Below are positions 1 to 6,494 of a DNA stretch of 38,960 bases, piece by piece. The notes below the pieces were generated by a model. That model was not told the origin of the DNA. It saw nothing but the letters and a program-made list of their open reading frames with translations, and searched no databases. The stretch is from Prevotella sp. (GTDB taxonomy: Bacteria; Bacteroidota; Bacteroidia; Bacteroidales; Bacteroidaceae). The translations under genes and the position numbers were made by a program. The DNA lies in contig JAFUSV010000005.1 in assembly GCA_017467565.1 (NCBI GenBank), forward strand, positions 1 to 38,960, written 5' to 3'. Numbering within the stretch: position 1 is the first letter of the stretch; each line of letters starts with the position of its first letter.

Positions 1-486
1 CTTGCCCGTGCCAAGGATGTCATCATCGTGCCTGGCTATGGCATGGCCTTGGCACAGGCTCAGCATCAGGTACGCCAGCTGGCCGACAAGCTGGAGAGCC
101 GTGGTGCCCGGGTGCGCTTTGCCATTCACCCCGTGGCCGGTCGCATGCCTGGTCACATGAACGTGCTGTTGGCCGAGGCCGATGTCGACTACGAAAAGCT
201 CTACGAGATGGATGCCATCAACGATGACTTCGCCAAGAGCGACTGCGTCATCGTTATCGGTGCCAGCGATGTGCTCAACCCCGCAGCCCGTCATGCCGAG
301 GGCACACCCATCTACGGCATGCCTGTGCTCAATGTCGATCAGGCTCCCGAGGTCATCATCTGCAACTACGACCTGAAGCCTGGCTATGCCGGTGTAGAGA
401 ATCCTATCTACACTCGCGAGAAAGGCGTCTATCTGGAACTCGGCGATGCCAAGGAGACCCTGATGCGCCTGATGAACGCCTTCTGA
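1..486 (+). CDS. pntB: NAD(P) transhydrogenase subunit beta, C-terminal part (partial)
   Basis: The gene is cut by the left window edge; the frame is open from base 1. The protein is domain III of the membrane-bound proton-translocating transhydrogenase, which binds NADP(H) and passes hydride between NADH and NADP+. Visible family signatures are the VPGYGMAVAQAQ-like loop (here PGYGMALAQAQ), the RVRFAIHPVAGRMPGHMNVLLAEA segment, the VIVIGASDVLNPAA loop and GMPVLNVDQA near the end. Only about 160 residues are present, so the membrane domain lies upstream. A strong hairpin terminator follows 25 nt after the stop, so this is the last gene of its operon. Confidence 0.95.
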   Translation, partial: LARAKDVIIVPGYGMALAQAQHQVRQLADKLESRGARVRFAIHPVAGRMPGHMNVLLAEADVDYEKLYEMDAINDDFAKSDCVIVIGASDVLNPAARHAEGTPIYGMPVLNVDQAPEVIICNYDLKPGYAGVENPIYTREKGVYLELGDAKETLMRLMNAF

Positions 487-510
487 CGGCCTCTCATTCG
501 TAAATACGGT

Positions 511-566
511 GAAAGCAGGCTGCCGCATCTCCCAGCGACAGCCTGCTTTCCCTTTCCCTTTTTTAA
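511..566 (+). terminator. Intrinsic terminator after pntB
   Basis: A perfect 12-bp stem (GAAAGCAGGCTG at 511-522 with CAGCCTGCTTTC at 539-550) has a 16-nt loop and is followed by a pyrimidine-rich tract ending in six T. It is placed directly after the pntB stop. Confidence 0.88.
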
Positions 567-591
567 CAATCAATAGCGTAATTGGGGTAGG

Positions 592-676
592 AGTTTCCTT
601 ACGGCAAACTCATAGTTTCCTTACGGCAAACTACCAGTTTCCTTACGGCAAACTCCAGGTTTCCTTACGGCAAACA
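592..676. repeat. Tandem array A, 22-bp period, 4 units
   Basis: Four units start at 592, 614, 636 and 658, exactly 22 bp apart. Each has a constant 19-bp block containing TTTCCTTACGGCAAAC and then 3 variable bases (cat, acc, cca). The constant block has GTTT/AAAC ends that could form a short hairpin. No convincing gene crosses it. Confidence 0.9.
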
Positions 677-687
677 TGCTGTTTGCT

Positions 688-753
688 GGCAGTAAGTATG
701 CTACTTCGTGGCAGTAAGTATGCTACTTCGTGACAGTAAGTATGCTATTTGCT
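688..753. repeat. Tandem array B, 22-bp period, 3 units
   Basis: Three units start at 688, 710 and 732 and share GCAGTAAGTATGCTACTT, the last being degenerate at its 3' end. The unit sequence is unrelated to array A, but the period is the same. The junction between A and B forms a GCAAAC/GTTTGC hairpin. The 16-nt start GCTGTTTGCTnGCAGT (678-693) recurs in the tyrA-ddh intergenic hairpin at 36998-37013. Confidence 0.88.
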
Positions 754-760
754 TATAGTT

Positions 761-848
761 GGAGCCTCCAAACGTATCGAATGGAGCCTCCAAACATGTC
801 GAATGGAGCCTCCAAACGCATCGGATGGAGCCTCCATTTGAATCGTTT
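761..848. repeat. Tandem array C, 22-bp period, 4 units
   Basis: Units start at 761, 783, 805 and 827. Each begins with the palindromic GGAGCCTCC followed by a variable AAACryrTCGrAT-like half. The fourth unit is diverged after GGAGCCTCC. This is the third unrelated sequence with the same 22-bp period in one 260-bp stretch. Confidence 0.88.
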
Positions 849-855
849 CGCAAAA

Positions 856-1063
856 AACTTGTCACCTTGTCACTCTGAAGCACCCGCAATCTCCTGAAAT
901 GCCGATATACAGGGCATTTCAGAAATCAAGCCTTCGTCCAACTTGTCACTCAACTTGTCACTCAACTTGTCACTGTACTTGTCACTCCGCTCGATCTCTG
1001 CTCGCTTCGCTTGCGAAGAACTTGTCACTTCTCACTTCTCACCTCTCACTTCTCACTTCTTAT
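856..1063. repeat. ACTTGTCAC repeat tract and TCACTTCTCACTTC tail
   Basis: The tract contains four 12-bp units of the form CAACTTGTCACT (939-950, 951-962, 963-974 and 975-986, the last beginning GT). It also holds a 10-bp hairpin (CTGAAATGCC at 894-903 with GGCATTTCAG at 913-922) and a run of TCACTTC/TCACCTC heptamer-like units to about 1063. The same words in reverse orientation make up the interspersed repeats at 1905-2005 and 12320-12445. No gene was seen. Confidence 0.75.
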
Positions 1064-1099
1064 TGTTGAGGTGCTGAGCGACAAGACGCTACCCTCAGG

Positions 1100-1441
1100 T
1101 TATAATGCTATTCCCAAAGCCCGGGCAACAGCATTCTTGATGAAAGAATTGATGGATACGCCTTCTCTTTGGGCTGCTGCAGCAGCACCGCTATGAATCT
1201 CTGGTGTGAGGCGGACGTTAAGAACGCCCGTATAAGGTTTTCTTGGTTCAATACCCTTTTCTTTACACAAGGAGAGATAATCATCCACAGCACCATGAAA
1301 ATCCTCCGTCAACTCCTCGAGAGAAGAACCTTCGTATGTGATGCTCTCCTTGGTCATACCTTGTACCTTGCCAAAAAGGCAATTGTCCTCTTCGCTATAA
1401 TCCACGCTACCCGTGTAGCCCTTATACTTCAAATATCCCAT
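1100..1441 (-). CDS. hicB: HicB family antitoxin
   Basis: This 113-residue protein has the HicB layout. An N-terminal partially degraded RNase-H-like half (YKGYTGSVDYSEEDNCLFGKV, then TYEGSSLEELTEDFHGAVDDYL) precedes a C-terminal ribbon-helix-helix DNA-binding segment (TGVLNVRLTPEIHSGAAAAA, then GVSINSFIKNAVARAL). It should neutralise the HicA toxin encoded immediately upstream (17-nt gap) and autoregulate the pair. The gene order toxin then antitoxin is the usual one for HicAB. No truncation is seen. Confidence 0.93.
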   Translation of the reverse strand: MGYLKYKGYTGSVDYSEEDNCLFGKVQGMTKESITYEGSSLEELTEDFHGAVDDYLSLCKEKGIEPRKPYTGVLNVRLTPEIHSGAAAAAQREGVSINSFIKNAVARALGIAL

Positions 1442-1458
1442 AATCTATCCTCCTCAGA

Positions 1459-1719
1459 TCATTTAATATAATTATTCTTTTGCAAAAAGTTCAAAATATC
1501 ACGCATCAGATAGCCTTTTATGATATTACTTGGATGGGGTTTGTGCATGATATAAGCACATTGGTCCTCTGCATTGTAGAACTTTACACGCGAACCCGAT
1601 GTGGCTCCCTTGTTCTCAAGTTCAAATCCATAGCTTTGGAACAAACTCAAAACCTCCTCAAAGGTGAAATCCTTGGGAAGTGTCCTGAATCGCTTAATTA
1701 ATTTCTCTTTTCTGTTCAT
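1459..1719 (-). CDS. hicA: HicA family mRNA interferase toxin
   Basis: This is an 86-residue double-stranded-RNA-binding-fold toxin that cleaves mRNA when released from HicB. The glycine-rich loop GATSGSRVKF (about residues 38-47) and the histidine segment MHKPHP, with the presumed catalytic His at about residue 59, are both intact. The C-terminal IKGYLMRDILNFLQ helix is typical of the family. The ATG at 1719 is the only plausible start, and the -7 promoter box ends only five bases upstream of it, so the message may be leaderless. Confidence 0.92.
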   Translation of the reverse strand: MNRKEKLIKRFRTLPKDFTFEEVLSLFQSYGFELENKGATSGSRVKFYNAEDQCAYIMHKPHPSNIIKGYLMRDILNFLQKNNYIK

Positions 1720-1724
1720 TGGTG

Positions 1725-1756
1725 CAAAGGTAACTATTTTTAGTCACACCACCAAA
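1725..1756 (-). promoter_or_regulatory. hicAB promoter
   Basis: Read on the minus strand, TTTG (1753-1756) is followed after 20 nt by TACCTTTG (1725-1732). This matches the Bacteroidota -33/-7 consensus. It sits directly against the hicA start codon. Confidence 0.75.
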
Positions 1757-1790
1757 TGATTACTGTTTTTTTTCAATTACGATTTGAGAA

Positions 1791-2118
1791 ATCACCGGGG
1801 ACGGAGCTACTGATCACTTCTCCAGAGTTTCATGTTTCACTATGAGAAGCAAAGCCGTTTCCCTTTTTCTGAAGGTCGTCAGAACCTCTTGAAGTGAGGT
1901 CTCAAGTGACAAGTAGAGTGACATGTTCAAGCAACATGTCACTCTCGCTTTCCCCTGTGTTTATCGGCATTTCCAGCGATTGAGTGACAAGGTGACAAGT
2001 TTTTGCGAAATCCCAGAAAACTGTTTTTTTTGCACGGGTTGTTGCCACCATACAACAAAGTGTCATACTTTCTCTGCATCACATATCTGCAAAATATGAT
2101 CAGCTCCGTCCCCGCTGA
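1791..2118. repeat. REP-bounded interspersed element, copy 1
   Basis: The left end is a forward copy of GGGGACGGAGCTACTGATCA (1797-1816). The right end (2098-2118) is an inverted copy that forms a perfect ATCAGC/GCTGAT hairpin around the TCCGTCCCC loop. Between them, about 1797-2004 matches 12210-12448 closely (shared words GAAGCAAAGCCGTTTCCCTT and CCTGTGTTTATCGGCATTTC). The inverted ends give it a MITE-like shape. No ORF of note is inside. Confidence 0.8.
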
Positions 2119-2126
2119 TTCCCCGT

Positions 2127-2192
2127 TACCAAAGTACAGGTTATAACTACGAGCTTCTCCGTCATGAGCTACTTACAGGAAAGATCGCTTGT
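2127..2192 (+). pseudogene. Remnant of a DUF3791 gene (last 22 codons)
   Basis: In frame from 2127 the sequence reads YQSTGYNYELLRHELLTGKI, nearly identical to the end of the intact DUF3791 protein at 3231-3293 (58 of 63 bases match by eye). The stop codon of the intact copy is lost here, and the similarity continues into the repeat downstream. Nothing of the 5' part survives; the REP hairpin ends 8 bases upstream. This is the 3' stub of a second, deleted cassette. Confidence 0.75.
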
Positions 2193-2275
2193 TCTTATTC
2201 TTATTCTTTGTACTTTAGCGCAGCGCTTTTCTTTATTCTTTCTTCTTTATACTTTAGCTTTGCGCATGGCGCCAA
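2193..2275. repeat. TTTATACTTTAGC repeat tract, copy 1
   Basis: Units of TTTATACTTTAGC or TTTGTACTTTAGC alternate with GCAGCGC or TTTGCGC and C/T-rich filler. The same tract lies behind the intact DUF3791 gene at 3297-3432, so tract and gene end were duplicated together. The open frame through it is repeat-derived and is not called. Confidence 0.75.
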
Positions 2276-2315
2276 GCGAAATAAATGTTAAATTGTTAAG
2301 ATTCCCAAAGAAAAG

Positions 2316-2347
2316 TTTGGCGTATCACAATAATTTCCTTACTTTTG
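2316..2347 (+). promoter_or_regulatory. Promoter of the DUF3791-DUF3990-DUF3791 cassette
   Basis: TTTG (2316-2319), a 20-nt spacer and TACTTTTG (2340-2347) form a near-ideal Bacteroidota promoter. It predicts a short leader of about 20 nt before the first cassette gene. Confidence 0.8.
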
Positions 2348-2371
2348 CACATGCCATTAATTAGGATAGAA

Positions 2372-2599
2372 ATGATGAGCAAAGAAATACAGAACAGAGT
2401 AACATATATGGTCTATTGTGTTAGTGCTTTCGCCTCCCGCTTCGGGCTTAGCATCAAACAGGCATATAGCTACCTCAACAGGTTTAAGGGCATTTCTTTC
2501 CTGGATGAGTGTTATGAGGCAGAACACCAGCTATCCATTCATGACGCTGTATCCGACCTTTCCGTTATCTGTCATCGCAATGGAGGGGCGCTTATATGA
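2372..2599 (+). CDS. DUF3791 family protein (first cassette gene)
   Basis: The protein has 75 residues from ATG 2372 (ATG 2375 is equally possible). The upstream in-frame codon at 2345 lies inside the promoter and is not the start. The RVTYMVYCVSAFASRFGLSI and QAYSYLNRFKGISFLDECYE segments match the DUF3791 pattern: small helical proteins found beside DUF3990. The stop overlaps the next start as ATGA, so translation is coupled. The likely role is antitoxin or accessory partner, inferred from context only. Confidence 0.82.
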   Translation: MMSKEIQNRVTYMVYCVSAFASRFGLSIKQAYSYLNRFKGISFLDECYEAEHQLSIHDAVSDLSVICHRNGGALI

Positions 2600-3078
2600 T
2601 TGCACTATATCATGGCTCAAATGTGGCTATTGACAAAATAGACCTCTCCAAGGGGCTAGTTGACAAGGATTTTGGAAAAGGCTTCTATCTTACAGATATT
2701 CGTTCCCAAGCTGAGGAAATGGCTAAACGACGCGCAAGAATTGTTGGAAATGGAGAGCCAACGGTTACGGCTTTCTCTTTTGACGATTCTTTATTAGTTT
2801 ATGGTGGACTAAATGTTAAAGTGTTTCCAGATAATCCATGTGAGGAGTGGGCAGAATTTGTCTATGCAAACCGTCATTCCTCCGAGACAGGCTACCATCA
2901 TTATTACGATGTGGTAGTTGGGCCGGTAGCCAATGACGGGGTGGCATTTCAGTTAGAGAGATATCAAGAGGGACTTATAGATTTAGCCACATTAACGCGT
3001 GAGTTGACATTTAGAAAGTTGAACCGCCAGTATTTCTTTGGGACAGAAATGGCAATAAAAGCATTGAAGAGACTATGA
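2596..3078 (+). CDS. DUF3990 family protein, putative ADP-ribosyltransferase-fold toxin
   Basis: This 160-residue protein carries LYHGSN at residues 4-9, DFGKGFYLTD at about 25-34 and a C-terminal QYFFGTEMAIKAL. This arrangement of a His-containing strand, a Gly-Phe-Tyr-x-Thr strand and a late polar segment is what places DUF3990 near the ADP-ribosyltransferase superfamily. It is flanked on both sides by DUF3791 genes with 4-base ATGA overlaps, so the three are one translationally coupled unit. Toxicity is inferred from fold and cassette; the target is unknown. No truncation is seen. Confidence 0.82.
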   Translation: MIALYHGSNVAIDKIDLSKGLVDKDFGKGFYLTDIRSQAEEMAKRRARIVGNGEPTVTAFSFDDSLLVYGGLNVKVFPDNPCEEWAEFVYANRHSSETGYHHYYDVVVGPVANDGVAFQLERYQEGLIDLATLTRELTFRKLNRQYFFGTEMAIKALKRL

Positions 3079-3296
3079 GTAAGGAGAATAAGTTTTTGAT
3101 AGACTCTCTCACAAAGAATCTGGTGCTCAAGGTAATGAACGACTTTGGCTATTCCATTACAGTCGCTATGGATGTCGTCTACAACTCCCAGCTTTATGAT
3201 AAGATTCTGGACTTAGAGACAGGCCTTTATTACCAAAGTGCAGGTTATAACTACGAACTTCTCCGCAATGAGCTACTTACAGGGAAGATCGCTTAA
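3075..3296 (+). CDS. DUF3791 family protein (third cassette gene)
   Basis: The protein has 73 residues. FLIDSLTKNLVLKVMNDFGY, then ITVAMDVVYNSQLYDKILDL, then GLYYQSAGYNYELLRNELL is the second DUF3791 variant, diverged from the first copy at 2372. The start overlaps the DUF3990 stop (ATGA). Its last 22 codons are duplicated as a remnant at 2127-2192. Having one DUF3791 on each side of the enzyme suggests two distinct partner surfaces or a heteromeric antitoxin; this is inference. Confidence 0.82.
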   Translation: MSKENKFLIDSLTKNLVLKVMNDFGYSITVAMDVVYNSQLYDKILDLETGLYYQSAGYNYELLRNELLTGKIA

Positions 3297-3432
3297 TCTC
3301 ATTCTTTGTACTTTCTTCTTTATACTTTAGCTTTGCGTTTCTCGCGCAGTGCTCTCGCGCAGCGCTTTTTCTTTATTCTTTCTTCTTTATACTTTAGCGC
3401 AGCGCTTGTACTTTATACTTTAGCTTTGCGCA
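3297..3432. repeat. TTTATACTTTAGC repeat tract, copy 2
   Basis: The tract has several TTTATACTTTAGC units joined by TTTGCG, GCGCAGCGC and TTTCTT filler. It is the same family as 2193-2275. It separates the toxin cassette from the structured RNA region and is not coding. Confidence 0.75.
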
Positions 3433-3491
3433 ATCTTTCGTACACTCAGACAAGGATTTCATACATGAAGATGAGAAATTCTTGTTTTTTT

Positions 3492-3523
3492 CTTGTCAGT
3501 TTCATTTTTATTTCTTAACTTTG
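3492..3523 (+). promoter_or_regulatory. Promoter of the structured RNA / TerB block
   Basis: CTTG (3492-3495), a 20-nt spacer and TAACTTTG (3516-3523) fit the Bacteroidota promoter, with one deviation in the -33 box. The predicted RNA start is near 3530. No comparable promoter was seen between 3823 and the TerB start. Confidence 0.65.
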
Positions 3524-3529
3524 CATCGT

Positions 3530-3822
3530 TTCACGCAGATGATGCATCCTAGGATGTGTCGGATGAGTGGAATGACATACATACTAAAGGCGTTTTCTGG
3601 ACGCTTTGGTTTTGACGTGTTGGAATCTCGCAAATTCAAACTATCTGTCAATAAACAAAGCAACGGGAACGCCCCTTGGAGGTGTAGTATCTAGACATAT
3701 TTTAATGATGTGTCTGCTACATACATCAGCGTGGGGGCTTTCGGCGTTGCTCGGTCAGACAGATAGGGCGATGCGAGAGCCTCAACACGTGGACCGGGCA
3801 CAGGACTGGCTCCACGTTTTTT
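3530..3822 (+). ncRNA. Candidate structured leader RNA or attenuator upstream of the TerB block
   Basis: About 290 nt separate a promoter from a terminator. Visible stems are AGACA/TGTCT (3693-3697, 3711-3715) inside GTAG/CTAC (3684-3687, 3717-3720). There is also a 14-bp stem with one bulge between 3736-3750 and 3768-3781, with three G-U pairs. AACGCC (3668-3673) can pair instead with GGCGTT (3743-3748), which would break the long stem, so two exclusive folds exist. The small frame over this region (from about 3482) is not supported by a family. Because the only promoter seen lies upstream, the RNA probably controls read-through into the genes from 3890; a free-standing small RNA is the alternative. 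I recognise no named RNA family. Confidence 0.55.
3786..3822 (+). terminator. Intrinsic terminator at the end of the structured RNA
   Basis: ACGTGGA (3787-3793) pairs with TCCACGT (3811-3817); CCGG/CTGG extends the stem past a bulge, and six T follow (3817-3822). It lies 68 bases before the TerB start. Confidence 0.75.
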
Positions 3823-3889
3823 GTGTGTATGCTGAAGCCTAAACAAATAATAGCTGCTGAGGTTGCCGGGCAGATTGATGCATAATAAT

Positions 3890-4285
3890 ATGGAAGAACT
3901 ATCAAAATCGCGTTTCCTGAGCCTTTACTGCATGGTTATGGCAGATGGCGTAGTGGAAGCGAAAGAACTGGAAACCCTTTATCGTATCGGACGTGAGAAT
4001 TATCACTTGACACCTGAAGAAATAAACAAGAATGTTGTTACGGCTGGTACATCGTTTGTGGCTCCGGACAAAATGGAAGAACGTATAAGTATACTATACG
4101 AAATGGCAGAAATTGCCTGGGCTGACGAAGAAATTGACGATACGGAGAAATCTTTACTTGCCCGTTATGCCGTTCGTCTTGGTTTCAAGGAAGAAAATGC
4201 TGCAGACATTTCAGACTTTATGCTCCAACAAGTACATGAAGGAGTGGGGCAAGACGAAGTGATACGACAAATTATGGATGCCTAA
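3890..4285 (+). CDS. TerB-like domain protein
   Basis: The protein has 131 residues from ATG 3890; ATG 3878 is an alternative start. Two TerB-type acidic helix pairs are visible: MVMADGVVEAKELETLYRIG near the N-terminus and EIAWADEEIDDTEKSLLARY in the middle. These acidic loops are thought to bind metal in the tellurite-resistance/stress TerB family. It opens a co-directional block whose next gene starts 6 nt after its stop. TerB domains recur in membrane-linked stress and defence gene sets with vWA proteins, and a vWA-like lipoprotein lies two genes on. A direct tellurite role is unlikely, as no other ter genes are present. Confidence 0.82.
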   Translation: MEELSKSRFLSLYCMVMADGVVEAKELETLYRIGRENYHLTPEEINKNVVTAGTSFVAPDKMEERISILYEMAEIAWADEEIDDTEKSLLARYAVRLGFKEENAADISDFMLQQVHEGVGQDEVIRQIMDA

Positions 4286-4291
4286 AGAATA

Positions 4292-5566
4292 ATGTATATG
4301 GAAAATCAGACATCGGAACAATCAAGAAAATGGGGTGACAAATTGCACGACCTCTTTTCGACCAGCAGGAAACCAAAGGAAAATGTCGTACAAGAAAAAC
4401 AAGTACAGTCGACTTCTCAAAGTCGTCGAAGTGGTGAAACCTACACACAATGGGGTACTCGTATTTGTGGTATAGTAGAGGGAAGTCTGACAGCCCTCCC
4501 TCCCTATTTGCAGAAGGTCTATAACTCTATCTATAATGAGCAGGCTGATAATGTTGAACTGCAGAAGGCTGCCCGTGCTAATACTCAGGCAGAGATAGAC
4601 AGGAAGAATGGGGAGATACGTGTGGTCAACGAGAAGATCGAAGGTGTAAACTCGGATATAGATGAAACAAACAAGAAGATTGAAGAGTTGAAAGCTGAGC
4701 GACAAGAAATAAAAAGCGGAAAGGAACAAGTGAACAAAGAACAGCGTCTGAAACTGATTATAGGGTTGATTATCATTATTCCGCTCACAATCTATCTGTT
4801 CCTGTTCTACAGTTCAACCTTCTATTCAGCATTTTTCCGCGACCCTTCAAGCATGACAACGGTCATGAATTCAATGTTTGACAGCCAAGCATTAGGCAAT
4901 GCTTATGCTGATGGTATTGCAGAACTTGGATTTGTGCTGAGTGCACCAATCATATTTCTCGGATTAGGTTTTGCGCTACATTTCTTCTCTGTGCAGGAGG
5001 GAAAAAAGAAATATCTGAAAATGGCAGCCATTCTGATTGTAACTGTAATGTTTGACTGCATACTGGCTTACAAGATCGGTGAGCAGATGCATACATTTGG
5101 AATTATCATCGGTCAATATCCGATTGGCGAGGTATATACCGTCAGCATGGCTTTGCACGACATAAACACGTGGGCAGTCATCTTTTGCGGTTTCATCGTA
5201 TATGTCATCTGGGGCATTGTTTTCGACATGTGCATGAGTGCATACGATAAAATGGATCTGAACAAGACCAGATTGGAGAACATAAAGAATAAGATTGATG
5301 AATTGGAACAGAAGATAATAGAAGAGAAAGCCCATATTCAATCTCTAAAGCAGCAAGAAACTGACGCTAAGAACCGTGTAAAGGACTTGATGGCGAAACT
5401 TGGACATGAAGTCTATATTGACTATGCAGCCATACGCACAGAAATGAATAACTTCTTCGCAGGCTGGATAAAGATGATGCAAGTGCTGTCAATCGGACAG
5501 GAGCTACAAGACGAGGCAAGCAGTATTTGTAAAAGCGAGATGTCTATGCTGATTCCGAAAAAGTAA
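4292..5566 (+). CDS. Four-TM membrane protein with flanking coiled coils, unknown function
   Basis: The protein has 424 residues; ATG 4298 is an equally good start. Residues about 80-150 form a charged coiled coil (repeated E/K heptads such as NGEIRVVNEKIEGVNSDIDE). Four hydrophobic segments follow at about 153-172, 208-235, 243-262 and 288-311. A second coiled coil spans about 315-365 (LENIKNKIDELEQKIIEEKA). The C-terminus is helical. The two coiled coils would lie on the same face of the membrane. I do not recognise a named family. Its position between TerB and the vWA lipoprotein suggests a membrane scaffold linking a cytosolic sensor to an envelope component. Confidence 0.78.
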   Translation: MYMENQTSEQSRKWGDKLHDLFSTSRKPKENVVQEKQVQSTSQSRRSGETYTQWGTRICGIVEGSLTALPPYLQKVYNSIYNEQADNVELQKAARANTQAEIDRKNGEIRVVNEKIEGVNSDIDETNKKIEELKAERQEIKSGKEQVNKEQRLKLIIGLIIIIPLTIYLFLFYSSTFYSAFFRDPSSMTTVMNSMFDSQALGNAYADGIAELGFVLSAPIIFLGLGFALHFFSVQEGKKKYLKMAAILIVTVMFDCILAYKIGEQMHTFGIIIGQYPIGEVYTVSMALHDINTWAVIFCGFIVYVIWGIVFDMCMSAYDKMDLNKTRLENIKNKIDELEQKIIEEKAHIQSLKQQETDAKNRVKDLMAKLGHEVYIDYAAIRTEMNNFFAGWIKMMQVLSIGQELQDEASSICKSEMSMLIPKK

Positions 5567-5588
5567 TAACATAAATTTCATAAAAAAA

Positions 5589-6425
5589 ATGAAGAAAATC
5601 ACATTAGGCTTAATTGCCATAGTTGGCTTTATTGCCATTTCATCCTGTGGTGGAGACCAAAAGAAAGGGACAGATACACCACAGCCGTTAAATATCTCAG
5701 TCTACCTTGATTTGTCAGATAGATTAATCCGTAGTGATATTACTCCAGACCAAACATATCGTGATACAGCCATTGTCAATTATCTGGTAGATTACTTTAA
5801 AAACCAAACACTCGGCCCATCCATTCTAAAAAGTGAAAACAAGATGAAGGTGTTTTTCTATCCAACTCCTGCAGACACGGAAATATGCACACTTGCTAAT
5901 GGACTCAGCGTAGATATTGGCGAGAAGAATGGTGTTGACAAGAGAAAGGCTCTTGAGGAAATGAAATCAGTTTTCCAAAACAATTTGAGCAGAATCTATG
6001 AGGAGACACTAAACCAGAAGAAATGGGTGGGGTGTGACATATGGGATTTCTTCAGCAATAAGAAAGTAGATAATCTTTGTATCAAGAATGGTGCAAGGAA
6101 CATTCTGGTTATCTTAACTGATGGCTATATCTTTGCTGAAAACAACAAAATCAAACAAGGAACTGCCTACTCATACATTTTACCTCAAACGCTGGCAGTT
6201 GACGGGTCGTCACTCATTGACAGGAGAAACGGAGAGCTAAAAGGGAAGGGACTTGAAGTCTTGATGTTGGAAATAAACCCTTATCAGCCAAGTCATCGCG
6301 ATAAAATGGTAAACGTGCTGGAAAACTGGTTCAGTGCCATGGGGGTTGAAAGATTCGTCGTAGCTGAAACAGATGCTAATCTTACGAACACACAGACTAT
6401 TATAAAGAATTTTCTTAACAACTGA
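5589..6425 (+). CDS. vWA-like lipoprotein
   Basis: The protein has 278 residues with a clear lipoprotein signal (lipobox ISSC, Cys at residue 20). The mature protein starts with a von Willebrand A-like metal-site strand, SVYLDLSDRL (Asp 41, Ser 43; the usual third Ser is Arg 45). It has a second MIDAS-type strand, NILVILTDGY, with Thr 177-Asp 178-Gly 179. It should be anchored in the envelope and bind a partner protein through a divalent metal. It starts 22 nt after the four-TM gene and is probably its partner. The substituted MIDAS residue means metal binding is not assured. Confidence 0.75.
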   Translation: MKKITLGLIAIVGFIAISSCGGDQKKGTDTPQPLNISVYLDLSDRLIRSDITPDQTYRDTAIVNYLVDYFKNQTLGPSILKSENKMKVFFYPTPADTEICTLANGLSVDIGEKNGVDKRKALEEMKSVFQNNLSRIYEETLNQKKWVGCDIWDFFSNKKVDNLCIKNGARNILVILTDGYIFAENNKIKQGTAYSYILPQTLAVDGSSLIDRRNGELKGKGLEVLMLEINPYQPSHRDKMVNVLENWFSAMGVERFVVAETDANLTNTQTIIKNFLNN

Positions 6426-6494
6426 TTCTTTTGTTCATAAAGTTTGAGTGAAAAAACAACAAAAAGAAGTGTTTAATAGATAAGGAATAGGACT

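Noticed and set aside
509-733. 74-codon frame
   Set aside because: It is read through the terminator and arrays A and B; the protein is repetitive and matches no family.
592-848. CRISPR array
   Set aside because: Units are 22 bp with only 3 variable bases (or none); there is no repeat-spacer alternation and no cas genes.
2164-2364. 66-codon frame
   Set aside because: It is out of frame with the DUF3791 remnant and runs through the TTTATACTTTAGC tract.
3482-3694. 70-codon frame within the structured RNA region
   Set aside because: It starts before the predicted transcription start, has no family resemblance, and the region is better explained by RNA structure.
3530-3822. tmRNA, RNase P RNA or a group II intron
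   Set aside because: No tRNA-like T arm with CCA end, no RNase P conserved blocks and no domain V hairpin could be found.
3606-3842. 78-codon frame over the long stem and terminator
   Set aside because: It covers both arms of the 14-bp stem and the terminator, so its codons are dictated by RNA pairing.
3890-4285. Classic tellurite-resistance operon
   Set aside because: No terA, terC, terD or terZ-like genes are present; only a TerB-like domain is seen.
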